In this document: one piece after another, positions 16,392 through 24,217 of the stretch
How the letters are laid out: every line of letters begins with the position of its first letter
Numbering within the stretch: the first letter of the stretch is position 1
Assembly: GCA_900752445.1 (NCBI GenBank)
Contig: CAADVN010000050.1
Span: forward strand, 1-42,410
Direction: 5' to 3'
Origin: an uncultured Oscillospiraceae bacterium
GTDB taxonomy: Bacteria; Bacillota; Clostridia; Oscillospirales; Oscillospiraceae
DNA length: 42,410 bases
The notes under the pieces: generated by a model
What the model saw: the letters and a program-made list of their open reading frames with translations, nothing else
Told to the model about the DNA's origin: nothing
Databases searched by the model: none
Program-made: the position numbers and the translations under genes

Positions 16392-18214
16392 TTCTTCTCG
16401 CCTCCATTGAGTATTTCCATGAACTCTTCGCCGGTGATGGTCTCCTTTTCGTACAAATAGTTTGCAAGCTCGTCAAGCTTGGCGCGGTTGTCTGAAAGTA
16501 TCTTTTTGGCCTTCTCGTGCTGCTCTTTCACCAGCTCGACCACCTTGCGGTCTATCTCCGTCTGAGTATCGGGCGAGCAGGCGAGCGAGGTGTCGCCGCC
16601 GAGGTACTGGTTATTGACGGTCTCCATGGCCACCATGTCGAAGTCGTCGCTCATGCCGTAGCGCGTTATCATGGCCCTCGCCAGCTTGGTCGCCTGCTCT
16701 ATGTCGTTTGAAGCGCCCGTGGTGTAGCTGCCGAAGACGACCTCCTCTGCCGCGCGCCCGCCGGTGTAGGTGGCGATCTTGTTTTCGATCTCCTCCTTGG
16801 TGAGCAGGTACTTGTCGCCTGTGTCCACCTGCATGGTGTAGCCCAGCGCGCCGCTCGTGCGCGGGATTATCGTTATCTTCTGCACGGGTGCGGAGTTGGT
16901 CTGGAGCGCTGCGACAAGCGCGTGGCCTATCTCGTGGTAGGAGACGACCTTCTTCTCGTGGTCGGAGAGAACGGCGTTCTTCTTCTGGTAGCCGGCTATG
17001 ACCACCTCTATGCTCTCTTCGAGGTCGGCCTCGGTGACGATGGTGCGGCCATTCCTCACGGCGCGCAGCGCGGCCTCGTTTATGATGTTGGCGAGTTCGG
17101 CGCCGGAGGCCCCGGCGGCCATGCGGGCTATGGTGTGGAAATCCACATCGTCCGCAGCCCTTATCTTCTTTGCATGCACCTTCAGAATGGCCTCGCGTCC
17201 GGCGAGGTCGGGCAGCTCCACGGGCACGCGGCGGTCGAAGCGGCCCGGGCGGGTCAGGGCCGGGTCAAGGCTCTCGGGACGGTTGGTGGCGGCGAGGATG
17301 ATGACGCCGGTGTTCTCCTCAAAGCCGTCCATCTCGGTGAGCAGCTGGTTGAGGGTCTGCTCACGCTCGTCGTTGCTGCCGTTCACACCGGAGTTGCGCT
17401 TCTGGCCGATGGCGTCTATCTCATCTATGAAGACGATGCAGGGCGCCTTTTCCTTGGCTTGCCTGAAGAGGTCGCGGACCTTGGAGGCGCCCATGCCGAC
17501 GAACATCTCAACGAACTCGGAGCCGCTTATCGAGAAGAAGGGCACATTGGCCTCGCCGGCAACGGCTTTGGCAAGCATGGTCTTGCCTGTCCCCGGAGGC
17601 CCGACCAGCAGTATGCCCTTGGGCATGGACGCACCGGCTTCAGTATATTTCTGCGGGTTGTGAAGATAGTCTACTATCTCTGCGAGGCTCTCTTTGGCCT
17701 CGTCCTCGCCTGCCACGTCGGCAAACTTGATGCCCTTGGTAGATTGGACATAGACCTTGGCGTTGCTCTTGCCCATGCCAAAGGCCATGGAGTTCTTGCC
17801 GCCGGCCTGCTCTACCAGTTTCTTGCTAAGGTACTGGCCCAGGCCGAAGAAGATCACCATAGGCAGGACGAAGGTCAACAAAAAGCTCCAAATAGGCGAG
17901 ATAGGCTCCTCTATGACCCGAGCGAAATTTGCCCCGGCATCGTGCAGGCGTTCTGTGAGCGTGGGATCCTCCATAGGCCCGGTCTTGTAGACTACGGTCC
18001 CATCCTTATCTGTGAACAGGATCTGGTTGTCCTCGACCTGTACGGCGCCGATACTCTTTTCCTCTATCATATCCATGAAAGTGCCGTAGTCCACCTCAAC
18101 TACCTGGTTTTTGGACAGCATGGGCGTCACTATGGCGTTGAAGAGTAGGATGATCAGCAATACTACGCAATAGTAAAATATGAGGGGTTTTTTGGGCGAT
18201 TTTACTTCTTTCAT
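16388..18214 (-). CDS. ftsH: ATP-dependent zinc metalloprotease FtsH
   Basis: 608 residues. Two N-terminal membrane spans (11-31 and about 107-125) flank a short extracytoplasmic domain. The AAA+ module has Walker A GPPGTGKT (205-212), Walker B VFIDEID (262-268) and the second region of homology TNRP...RPGRFDR (311-329). The protease domain has zinc motif HEIGH (428-432). All catalytic features are present, so it should degrade membrane and some soluble proteins. It is flanked by overlapping or adjacent genes for a coiled-coil protein and an HdeD-like protein, an operon different from the usual hpt/ftsH or folate context in Firmicutes, so it may be a second, stress-specialised FtsH. Confidence 0.97.
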   Translation of the reverse strand: MKEVKSPKKPLIFYYCVVLLIILLFNAIVTPMLSKNQVVEVDYGTFMDMIEEKSIGAVQVEDNQILFTDKDGTVVYKTGPMEDPTLTERLHDAGANFARVIEEPISPIWSFLLTFVLPMVIFFGLGQYLSKKLVEQAGGKNSMAFGMGKSNAKVYVQSTKGIKFADVAGEDEAKESLAEIVDYLHNPQKYTEAGASMPKGILLVGPPGTGKTMLAKAVAGEANVPFFSISGSEFVEMFVGMGASKVRDLFRQAKEKAPCIVFIDEIDAIGQKRNSGVNGSNDEREQTLNQLLTEMDGFEENTGVIILAATNRPESLDPALTRPGRFDRRVPVELPDLAGREAILKVHAKKIRAADDVDFHTIARMAAGASGAELANIINEAALRAVRNGRTIVTEADLEESIEVVIAGYQKKNAVLSDHEKKVVSYHEIGHALVAALQTNSAPVQKITIIPRTSGALGYTMQVDTGDKYLLTKEEIENKIATYTGGRAAEEVVFGSYTTGASNDIEQATKLARAMITRYGMSDDFDMVAMETVNNQYLGGDTSLACSPDTQTEIDRKVVELVKEQHEKAKKILSDNRAKLDELANYLYEKETITGEEFMEILNGGEKK

Positions 18215-18216
18215 AA

Positions 18217-18633
18217 CTATCTCCTTTCAGGCTCCGTCTCAGACAGCTGCGCATCGATGGCCTCCATTGAGAGCAGAAGGGCATGGTCTGCAGCCTGCAT
18301 GGCAAAGTCCAGCGCATATTCGGCAAGGAGGGTCTTCTCTTCCGCCGCTGCAGCCTTGCCGCTCATTTTATCCGTCAATTTGGCCTTAGCCCTTTCGATG
18401 CAGCCTTCGACTTCGATATACGTGTCCGACAGGACAGAGACGAGCTCTGCCCGGGACATACGGAGCTTCTTTTTCAAGGTCAGCTCTGTTTCGGCGCAGT
18501 CTCTGGCCAGAGCCGCGATCTCCTGATGGAGCCGGTCTCCATCTGCCATCTCGGCCAGTTGGATGCGGCTGCTCAAGCGTGAAAACTGCTCCTCCAGCTC
18601 ACAAAGCTTGACGCTGAGTATCTCATGTGCCAT
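18217..18633 (-). CDS. Helical coiled-coil protein of unknown function, ftsH partner
   Basis: 138 residues, almost entirely alpha-helical with heptad-like spacing: VKLCELEEQFSRLSSRIQLAEM, then LHQEIAALARDCAETELTLKKKL, then EVEGCIERAKAKLTDKM and a C-terminal helix. No signal peptide or membrane span, so cytoplasmic. Its stop is 2 bases from the ftsH start and it opens the three-gene operon. I do not recognise the family. A substrate adaptor or regulator of FtsH is a reasonable guess from the arrangement only. Confidence 0.8.
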   Translation of the reverse strand: MAHEILSVKLCELEEQFSRLSSRIQLAEMADGDRLHQEIAALARDCAETELTLKKKLRMSRAELVSVLSDTYIEVEGCIERAKAKLTDKMSGKAAAAEEKTLLAEYALDFAMQAADHALLLSMEAIDAQLSETEPERR

Positions 18634-18696
18634 ACCTGTACCTTCCTTCCGTTCTCTGCCCAGTTCCCGCGGGGCAGCTATGCTTTATTCAACCGT

Positions 18697-18725
18697 ATTT
18701 TAGACAGAGCCGGCGCTGTCTGCAA
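18697..18725 (-). promoter_or_regulatory. Promoter of the coiled-coil/ftsH/HdeD operon
   Basis: On the minus strand TTGCAG (18725-18720), a 17-base spacer and TAAAAT (18702-18697), giving a ~55-base leader to the first gene. Confidence 0.6.
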
Positions 18726-18801
18726 TTTGCACAATCCTTGCTTTGTATAGACAAAAGCAGCCAAAGTGTAAGGCTTTTTTACATTCCAGCCTTTTTGACA
18801 A

Positions 18802-18896
18802 GATGCCCCGCCGCCCGGAAAGCTGGGCTTTCAAAACGTCGGGGCCTTGCTCCAGGCTGAAGGTGTCGGTTTTGAGACCGCTCGGATAGGGGCATC
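18802..18896. ncRNA. Candidate structured RNA (unassigned; 6S-like layout on the minus strand)
   Basis: Nested complementarity in a 95-base block: closing helix GATGCCCC (18802-18809) with GGGGCATC (18889-18896), internal helix TCAAAAC (18831-18837) with GTTTTGA (18869-18875), a side hairpin GCCC/GGGC (18813-18816 with 18825-18828) and an apical GCCT/AGGC (18844-18847 with 18854-18857). Read on the minus strand this is a rod with a central bubble that is single-stranded on the 5' side and has a small hairpin on the 3' side, the general plan of 6S RNA, though shorter. Strand, promoter and family are not established. Confidence 0.4.
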
Positions 18897-18899
18897 CTA

Positions 18900-19298
18900 C
18901 GTTCGCGCACGCGCCGCCTTATGCCAGGCTGGTGCAAAACACTCCCGCTTTCCCGCTTTTCTGCGCTGAAACAGGCACAAGACACGGCATAATAATTTGC
19001 GAAAAATTGCACAGAGTAGCAAAAAATACAACAATCTTTTTACGCGCTTTTCGACATAATTCGTATACTTTGCATAATTTCTGCCCAACATGCTTGTATG
19101 GATTGCAAGAATTTGATTTTACGTTCGTTTTGCTTTATCAAAGGGGCAAAACATTCCGCAACGGAATTTCAGCATATGATATTCTTTTTTCAGCGGAAAC
19201 GGCCGCCGCGGCGGCCGAAGCAAAACGGGCGGTTTTCGCGACGGTGCGCAACGTCATAAGCGGATACTCGCCATAACACGAAAGGGGAAAGCAAGTGT
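18900..19298 (+). other. Intergenic leader of the transporter operon with two perfect palindromes
   Basis: No credible gene; a 114-codon open frame has no family features. A weak promoter candidate is TTCGAC (19050-19055), 17 bases, CATAAT (19073-19078), which would give a ~215-base leader. The leader contains ATTCCG-caa-CGGAAT (19153-19167) and an 18-base perfect palindrome (19200-19217, centred on CCGCGG), either operators or RNA hairpins. The start ATG 19299 has AAAGGGGAAA upstream. Confidence 0.45.
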
Positions 19299-20720
19299 AT
19301 GGCAAACTCACCTAAGAGTAAAGACGGCCTCAAGCGCGCTATCTACCTGATCTTCATTTTCGGCGGTTTCGCTATCCTGCGCAACTTTGTGCCGAGCGGA
19401 CTGGATCAAGCGGGCTGGGACGGTTTTCTGGTATTATTCGTTGCGGTGCTGCTCTGGCTGACCGAGGCCGTGCCTATGGCGATAACCGCCATCTTTGTAC
19501 TGTTCTTCGGCGCGTGGGTCGGCTTTGAGGCCGAGGGCACGATACTCGCCGGCTTCTCAGGCACCGGCACCTTCTTCCTGCTCGGCGCAATGATCATCGG
19601 GCAGATCTTTTCCAAGGTCGGGCTCGGTAAGCGCATCTCGCTCTATCTGCTGCCCATGTTCGGCAACAAGCCCAAGGCGGTGCTGCTCGCCGTCATGCTC
19701 GGCACCTGCGTCGTATCCATGTTCCTCGCTGACATACCCACGGCGCTCATCTTCTTCAGCATCTGCACGCCCCTGCTCGAGCAGAACGGCTGCCAGCCCG
19801 GCAAGTCCAAGTTCGGCAAGGCCATAATGCTCGGCATCCCTGTCGGCGCCGCCATCGGCGGCATCGGCACCCCGGCCGGCAGCGGCATGAACGCCGTCAC
19901 GATGTCCCTGCTCAAGAGCATCTGCGACGTCGAGATCAGCTTTACACAGTGGTCCCTCGTCGGCGTGCCCGTCGCCATCGTCAGCATCGTCTTTGCATGG
20001 CTCTTCTTCTGCCTGATTTTCAAGCCCGAGATCACCGTTGTTAAGGGCCTTGAGTCCATCAAGGAAGACCGCAAGAACATCGGCCCCCTGCGCGGGGACG
20101 AGCTCAAGTTCACCATCGTCTTCGCCGTCATGCTCGTGCTCTGGTTCATCCCAAGCTACACCGGCATCGACATGTACATGACCGCCTGGGGCGGCATCTT
20201 CGTGATGTCCATGCCCGGCATGAACCTCGTAAACTGGAAGGAGCTAAACGGCAAGCTCGACTGGTCCGCCGTCATGATCTGCGGCGCGGCCACGGCCCTC
20301 GCCACCGTCGTCTCCAACCTCGGCACTGGCGAGTGGCTCAGCAACATCCTTGCCGACCTCTTCCTCGCCGACGTCGCCGGCATGGGCATGCTCGTGCTGC
20401 TCTTCGTCATCAACCTCATGATGATGGTCGGCCACTACCCGATGCCTCAGGGCGTCTCGCTCGCCGGCCTGTGTCTGCCCGTTGTCGGCGCGCTGGCATT
20501 GAACCTTGGGCTCAATCCCATCGTCGTATGCCTGCCGGTCTGCATGTCCACCAGCATGCTGCTGCTCGTCCCCATCGACCCCACCTGCTACACGACCTAC
20601 TCGGGCGGCTACTGGAAGATAAAAGACATGATGGGCACCGGTGTTATAATAACCCTTGGCTACGTGGTGATAAACACCGTCTGGACCGCTCTCATAGCCG
20701 TTACCGGCATACTCGGATAA
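19299..20720 (+). CDS. DASS/SLC13-family sodium:anion symporter
   Basis: 473 residues, about 11-12 hydrophobic spans. Features of the DASS (CitT/SLC13) family: LVLFVAVLLWLTEAVPMAITAIFVLF, FSGTGTFFLLGAMIIGQIFSKVGLGKRI, the first helical-hairpin motif region GIPVGAAIGGIGTPAGSGMN, and the second-half FLVMVGHYPMPQG-like stretch. Known members import di- and tricarboxylates, sulfate or aromatic carboxylates with Na+. It precedes an Lrp regulator and a 2-oxoacid oxidoreductase on the same strand, so the imported anion is probably the substrate, or its precursor, of that pathway. The usual SNT substrate motif is not in standard form, so specificity cannot be read. Confidence 0.88.
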   Translation: MANSPKSKDGLKRAIYLIFIFGGFAILRNFVPSGLDQAGWDGFLVLFVAVLLWLTEAVPMAITAIFVLFFGAWVGFEAEGTILAGFSGTGTFFLLGAMIIGQIFSKVGLGKRISLYLLPMFGNKPKAVLLAVMLGTCVVSMFLADIPTALIFFSICTPLLEQNGCQPGKSKFGKAIMLGIPVGAAIGGIGTPAGSGMNAVTMSLLKSICDVEISFTQWSLVGVPVAIVSIVFAWLFFCLIFKPEITVVKGLESIKEDRKNIGPLRGDELKFTIVFAVMLVLWFIPSYTGIDMYMTAWGGIFVMSMPGMNLVNWKELNGKLDWSAVMICGAATALATVVSNLGTGEWLSNILADLFLADVAGMGMLVLLFVINLMMMVGHYPMPQGVSLAGLCLPVVGALALNLGLNPIVVCLPVCMSTSMLLLVPIDPTCYTTYSGGYWKIKDMMGTGVIITLGYVVINTVWTALIAVTGILG

Positions 20721-20783
20721 CATGGGGCTCCAGGAGCGCGTTTCATCACCGGCCGCTGAAAATTCCCAACAGGAGGGAGAACC

Positions 20784-21239
20784 ATGATCAAGATGGATGC
20801 AACCGATTACGCGATCCTGGAGCTTTTGAAGAAAGACGGGAGGATGAGCTACTCGGACATCGCCGAGGAGGTACACCTCAGCCGCGTCGCGGTGCGCGAG
20901 CGGATAACCGCCATGAAAAACGACGGTATCATAAGGGGCTTTACCACCATCATCGACTCCAAGGCCTACAACAAGATGGCCGCGGTGTTCCTGGAGGTGG
21001 AGGTCGAGCCCTCGAAGATCGACAGGGTGGCGAACAAGCTCATGGAGAACCAGGACATCGCCATCGTCGCCCAGCACACCGGCAACGTTGGCCTGCACGT
21101 CCATGCCTATATCGAAAGCGTGGACAAGCTCTCGGACTTTCTGGACAAGTGCATATACAGCATCGACGGCGTGAAGAGCGTCTCGTCGAACCTGCTGATA
21201 CGCCAGTATAAGACCACGGCCTGGATCGCAAAATACTGA
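20784..21239 (+). CDS. Lrp/AsnC-family transcriptional regulator
   Basis: 151 residues: an N-terminal winged helix-turn-helix (MDATDYAILELLKKDGRMSYSDIAEEVHLSRVAVRERITAM, with helix 3 at SRVAVRERI), a linker, then a RAM ligand-binding domain (AVFLEVEVEPSKIDRVANKL to SVSSNLLIRQYK). Members sense amino acids or 2-oxoacid-like compounds. It is embedded between the transporter and the oxidoreductase genes, so it likely controls this cluster in response to its substrate. AGGAGGGAGA lies 5 bases before the ATG. Confidence 0.93.
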   Translation: MIKMDATDYAILELLKKDGRMSYSDIAEEVHLSRVAVRERITAMKNDGIIRGFTTIIDSKAYNKMAAVFLEVEVEPSKIDRVANKLMENQDIAIVAQHTGNVGLHVHAYIESVDKLSDFLDKCIYSIDGVKSVSSNLLIRQYKTTAWIAKY

Positions 21240-21283
21240 CCGCTGCGAGCCGGGCGCGGACCAAGCAAAGGAGGAACACCCAA

Positions 21284-21814
21284 ATGTGGGAATTCAAGTT
21301 CTATTCCCGCGGCGGACAGGGTGCGGTAACAGCCGCGAAGATCCTGATAAACGCCGCAATAATCGAGGGTAAGTACGGACAGGCCATTCCCTCCTACGGT
21401 CAGGAGCGGAAGGGCGCGCCCGTATACACCTACGCGAGGATAGCCGAAGGCCCGATAGACGTTAAATCCTACGTCTACCGTCCCAACTGCGTCATCTGCT
21501 TCGACACCTCGCTCGCCGACCTCGGCATCGATATCACCGAGGGAGTCAGGCCCGGCTCCACGCTCATCGTCAACACCGACGACGCGGCGTATGAAAATCC
21601 CGCCTTTGAAAAGGTCTGCGTCATCGACGCGGACAAGATAACCCACGAGCTGCTCGGAGAGGTGCCGCCCAACGTCGCAATGCTCGGCGCGCTGGCCAAG
21701 GCCACGGGCTGCGTGGGCATAGAGAGCCTCAAGAAGGCCGTAATGAGCAAAATTCCCGGAAAGGCTGGTGAGAAAAATGCAGAAACTTGTGCAGCAGCGT
21801 ATGAAAATGCTTGA
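21284..21814 (+). CDS. 2-oxoacid:ferredoxin oxidoreductase, gamma subunit
   Basis: 176 residues of the POR/VOR gamma type: WEFKFYSRGGQGAVTAAKIL start, PSYGQERKGAPVYTYARI, and the CFDTSL segment. Together with the delta, alpha and beta subunits that follow, it forms a CoA- and ferredoxin-dependent enzyme converting a 2-oxoacid to acyl-CoA plus CO2. The substrate (pyruvate, branched-chain, aryl-pyruvate or 2-oxoglutarate) cannot be decided from sequence. The gene for delta starts inside its 3' end (38-base overlap). Confidence 0.93.
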   Translation: MWEFKFYSRGGQGAVTAAKILINAAIIEGKYGQAIPSYGQERKGAPVYTYARIAEGPIDVKSYVYRPNCVICFDTSLADLGIDITEGVRPGSTLIVNTDDAAYENPAFEKVCVIDADKITHELLGEVPPNVAMLGALAKATGCVGIESLKKAVMSKIPGKAGEKNAETCAAAYENA

Positions 21815-22088
21815 GACGCTCCCGACCATCATCGGTCCCGTCTCCGTGAAGATCTCCGACGTGCACACCGGCGCATGGCGCTACCGCCGCCCCGTCATCC
21901 GCAAGGACGACTGCATCCGCTGCGGCATCTGCGCCACCTACTGTCCCTGCGGCGCCATCGAAAAGGCCGACGAGGGCATGGTCATAGACTACACCTACTG
22001 CAAGGGCTGCGGCATCTGCACCGTGGAGTGCCCGAAAAAGGCCATAGACTTCATCGAGGAGTCCAACTTCAGAAAGGAGGGCGAGTGA
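21777..22088 (+). CDS. 2-oxoacid:ferredoxin oxidoreductase, delta (ferredoxin) subunit
   Basis: 103 residues with two [4Fe-4S] motifs: CIRCGICATYCPCGAIE and CKGCGICTVECPKKAI (each C-x2-C-x2-C-x3-C). It relays electrons from the TPP centre to external ferredoxin. GGTGAG five bases upstream supports ATG 21777; a GTG at 21768 would add three residues. It overlaps the gamma gene and is followed one base later by the alpha gene. Confidence 0.94.
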   Translation: MQKLVQQRMKMLETLPTIIGPVSVKISDVHTGAWRYRRPVIRKDDCIRCGICATYCPCGAIEKADEGMVIDYTYCKGCGICTVECPKKAIDFIEESNFRKEGE

Positions 22089-22089
22089 T

Positions 22090-23289
22090 ATGGGCGTCAT
22101 AAAAGCCCTTGACGGCAACGCGGCCATAGCCCACGGCGTCATGCGCTCGAAGGTGCAGCTCGTCGCGGCCTACCCCATCACGCCGCAGACCCCTATCGTG
22201 GAGACCATCTCCTCGCTTATCGATACCAAGCAGTACGACGCCACGTACATAACCGTGGAGTCGGAGCACTCGGCGCTCAGCTCGCTCATAGGCGCCTCGT
22301 CCACGGGCGTGCGCACCTTCACGGCGAGCGCGTCCCACGGCCTTGCGCTGATGCACGAGGTCACCGGCACCGCCGCAGCCTCCCGCCTGCCCATAGTCAT
22401 GGCCGTCGTCAGCCGTGCCATCCCGGGGCCGATGAGCCTCTGGTGCGACCACTCCGACATCATGACCCAGCGCGACCAGGGCTGGATACAGCTCTTCGCC
22501 GCGAGCCCCCAGGAGGCCCTCGACTTTGTGATGATAGCCTACCGCACGAGCGAGGACGAGCGTGTCCTCACCCCGACGATGGTGGACATCGACGGCTTCT
22601 TCTGCTCGCACCTCACGGAGCCCGTGGACGTGCCCACCGAGGAGGAGGCCGGGCGCTTCGTGAGGGACTTCGTGCCCGTGAATGCGACGCTCGACCCGGA
22701 TGTGCCCTATGCCATGAACAACCTGACCTCCCCGGCCATATTCACCGAGCTCAAGAGGTCGCAGGACATCGGCATGCGCTCCGCCGCGAAGGTGCTCGAC
22801 GAGCGCTTTGAGGAGTTTGCCGGCCTGTTCGGACGCCGGTACAGCCGCGTGATGTGCCACGAGACCGAGGACGCCGACACCGTCGTCGTCTGCATGGGCT
22901 CCATGTCCGGCACCGTGAAGCATGTGGTGAACGAGCTGCGCGCCTCCGGCAAAAAGGTCGGCGTCGCCCGCGTGGCCACGTTCAGGCCCTTCCCCTACAA
23001 GGAGCTGGCAGAGGCGCTCAAGGGCGCGAAGACCGTTGCCGTCATCGACCGTGTCTCCGGCATGGGCTCCTTCGGCCCGCTCTATGAGGAGGTGCTCTCC
23101 TGCCTGCGCATGGCGAAGCTCGACGCGAACGCCTACTCCTTCGTCGCCGGTCTCGGCGGCAGGGACATCTGGGAGCAGACCGTCGAAAACGTCATCGAGC
23201 GTGCGGAGGCCCTCGGCGGCAGCGAGGCCGTCTGCGAAGAGCCCATCTGGATTGACCTGAAGGAAGACGAGGTGAGATACAATGCCTGA
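22090..23289 (+). CDS. 2-oxoacid:ferredoxin oxidoreductase, alpha subunit
   Basis: 399 residues with the PorA layout: an N-terminal pyrimidine-binding domain (NAAIAHGVMRSKVQLVAAYPITPQTPIVE, ESEHSALSSLIGASSTGVRTFTASASHG) and a transketolase-C-like domain (DADTVVVCMGSMSGTVKHVV to VARVATFRPFPYKEL, VIDRVSGMGSFGPL). The PITPQTPI and ESEH motifs mark TPP pyrimidine and substrate binding. Its stop overlaps the beta start by 8 bases. Confidence 0.95.
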   Translation: MGVIKALDGNAAIAHGVMRSKVQLVAAYPITPQTPIVETISSLIDTKQYDATYITVESEHSALSSLIGASSTGVRTFTASASHGLALMHEVTGTAAASRLPIVMAVVSRAIPGPMSLWCDHSDIMTQRDQGWIQLFAASPQEALDFVMIAYRTSEDERVLTPTMVDIDGFFCSHLTEPVDVPTEEEAGRFVRDFVPVNATLDPDVPYAMNNLTSPAIFTELKRSQDIGMRSAAKVLDERFEEFAGLFGRRYSRVMCHETEDADTVVVCMGSMSGTVKHVVNELRASGKKVGVARVATFRPFPYKELAEALKGAKTVAVIDRVSGMGSFGPLYEEVLSCLRMAKLDANAYSFVAGLGGRDIWEQTVENVIERAEALGGSEAVCEEPIWIDLKEDEVRYNA

Positions 23290-24151
23290 ACTCGATCTGC
23301 TAAGCAAGGGGCTGACCACCTGCCAGGGCTGCCCGATGGAGCTCATCGGACGCGCCGCGCTGGAGACCCTCGGCCCCAGGACGATAACCATGACCCCGCC
23401 GAGCTGCTCGGCCATACTCACCGGCAACGGCGATGAGACCGGCTGGGGCATCCCCTCAGTGCAGACGGTGCTCATGAGCCTGCCCGCCTTTGCCTCCGGC
23501 GTGTCCGAGGCGCTGAAGATACGCGGCATGGACGATGTCACGGTCATGGGCTTTGCCGGCGACGGCGGCACCTTCGACATAGGCCTGCAGTCGCTCTCCG
23601 GCGCCATAGAGCGCGGGCACAAGGCCGTGTTCATCTGCTACAACAACGAGGCCTACATGAACACCGGCAACCAGCGCTCCAGCGCCACGACGCTCGGCGC
23701 CTCCACCAAGACCACGCCCACCGGCAAGAAGGAGTCCGCGAAGAACATCGACTTCATGCTGCTGCACACGCCGCTGGTCTACCAGGCCACGGCCTCCGTC
23801 GGCAACATCCCGGACTTCAAGCGCAAGCTGAAGAAGGCCTCCGAGAAGGACGGCCCCTGCTTCATCCACGTGCTCGCGCCCTGCCCCTCGGGCTGGAAGT
23901 TCCCCACAAGCCAGACCATCGAGGTCGCCAAGCTCGCCGTCAAGAGCGGCGCATGGCTCCAGTTCGAGCGTGAGAACGGCAAGATCACGATAAACCAGAA
24001 ACCCACCGATTTTGAGCTTATTAACGACTATCTCGACGGTCAGAAGCGCTTTGGCCGCGTGACGCCCGAGATACGCGAGCGCATCATTGCCGAGGCAAAG
24101 GGACGCTACGAGACGCTCTGCCGCCTCGCCGAGCTCGACTGCCTCGTGTGA
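23282..24151 (+). CDS. 2-oxoacid:ferredoxin oxidoreductase, beta (TPP-binding) subunit
   Basis: 289 residues. N-terminal CQGC and PPSCSAIL cysteines are ligands of the proximal [4Fe-4S] cluster, with the later APCPSGW cysteine as the usual fourth. The TPP pyrophosphate motif is GDGGTFDIGLQSLSGAIERG with YNNEAYMNTGNQRSSAT. Length is typical. It is the last gene before a strong terminator at 24162-24199. Confidence 0.95.
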   Translation: MPELDLLSKGLTTCQGCPMELIGRAALETLGPRTITMTPPSCSAILTGNGDETGWGIPSVQTVLMSLPAFASGVSEALKIRGMDDVTVMGFAGDGGTFDIGLQSLSGAIERGHKAVFICYNNEAYMNTGNQRSSATTLGASTKTTPTGKKESAKNIDFMLLHTPLVYQATASVGNIPDFKRKLKKASEKDGPCFIHVLAPCPSGWKFPTSQTIEVAKLAVKSGAWLQFERENGKITINQKPTDFELINDYLDGQKRFGRVTPEIRERIIAEAKGRYETLCRLAELDCLV

Positions 24152-24161
24152 GAAAGACCAT

Positions 24162-24199
24162 GCGGGCCGTCGGTCACAGAGCCGGACGGCCCGCTTTTT
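24162..24199 (+). terminator. Intrinsic terminator between the oxidoreductase and CoA-transferase genes
   Basis: A perfect 10-bp stem (GCGGGCCGTC 24162-24171 with GACGGCCCGC 24185-24194) followed by TTTTT (24195-24199). Only 18 bases separate it from the next ATG, leaving little room for a new promoter, so it probably works as a partial, intra-operon terminator. Confidence 0.8.
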
Positions 24200-24217
24200 G
24201 ATGAGGAGGAACACAAA

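Noticed and set aside
18932..19276. 114-codon frame before the DASS transporter
   Set aside because: No ribosome site, mixed composition and no recognisable domain. It runs through palindromes of the leader.
22069..23634. Open frame of 521 codons antisense to the oxidoreductase alpha/beta genes
   Set aside because: Low-complexity His/Gly/Arg composition and overlap with well-supported genes.
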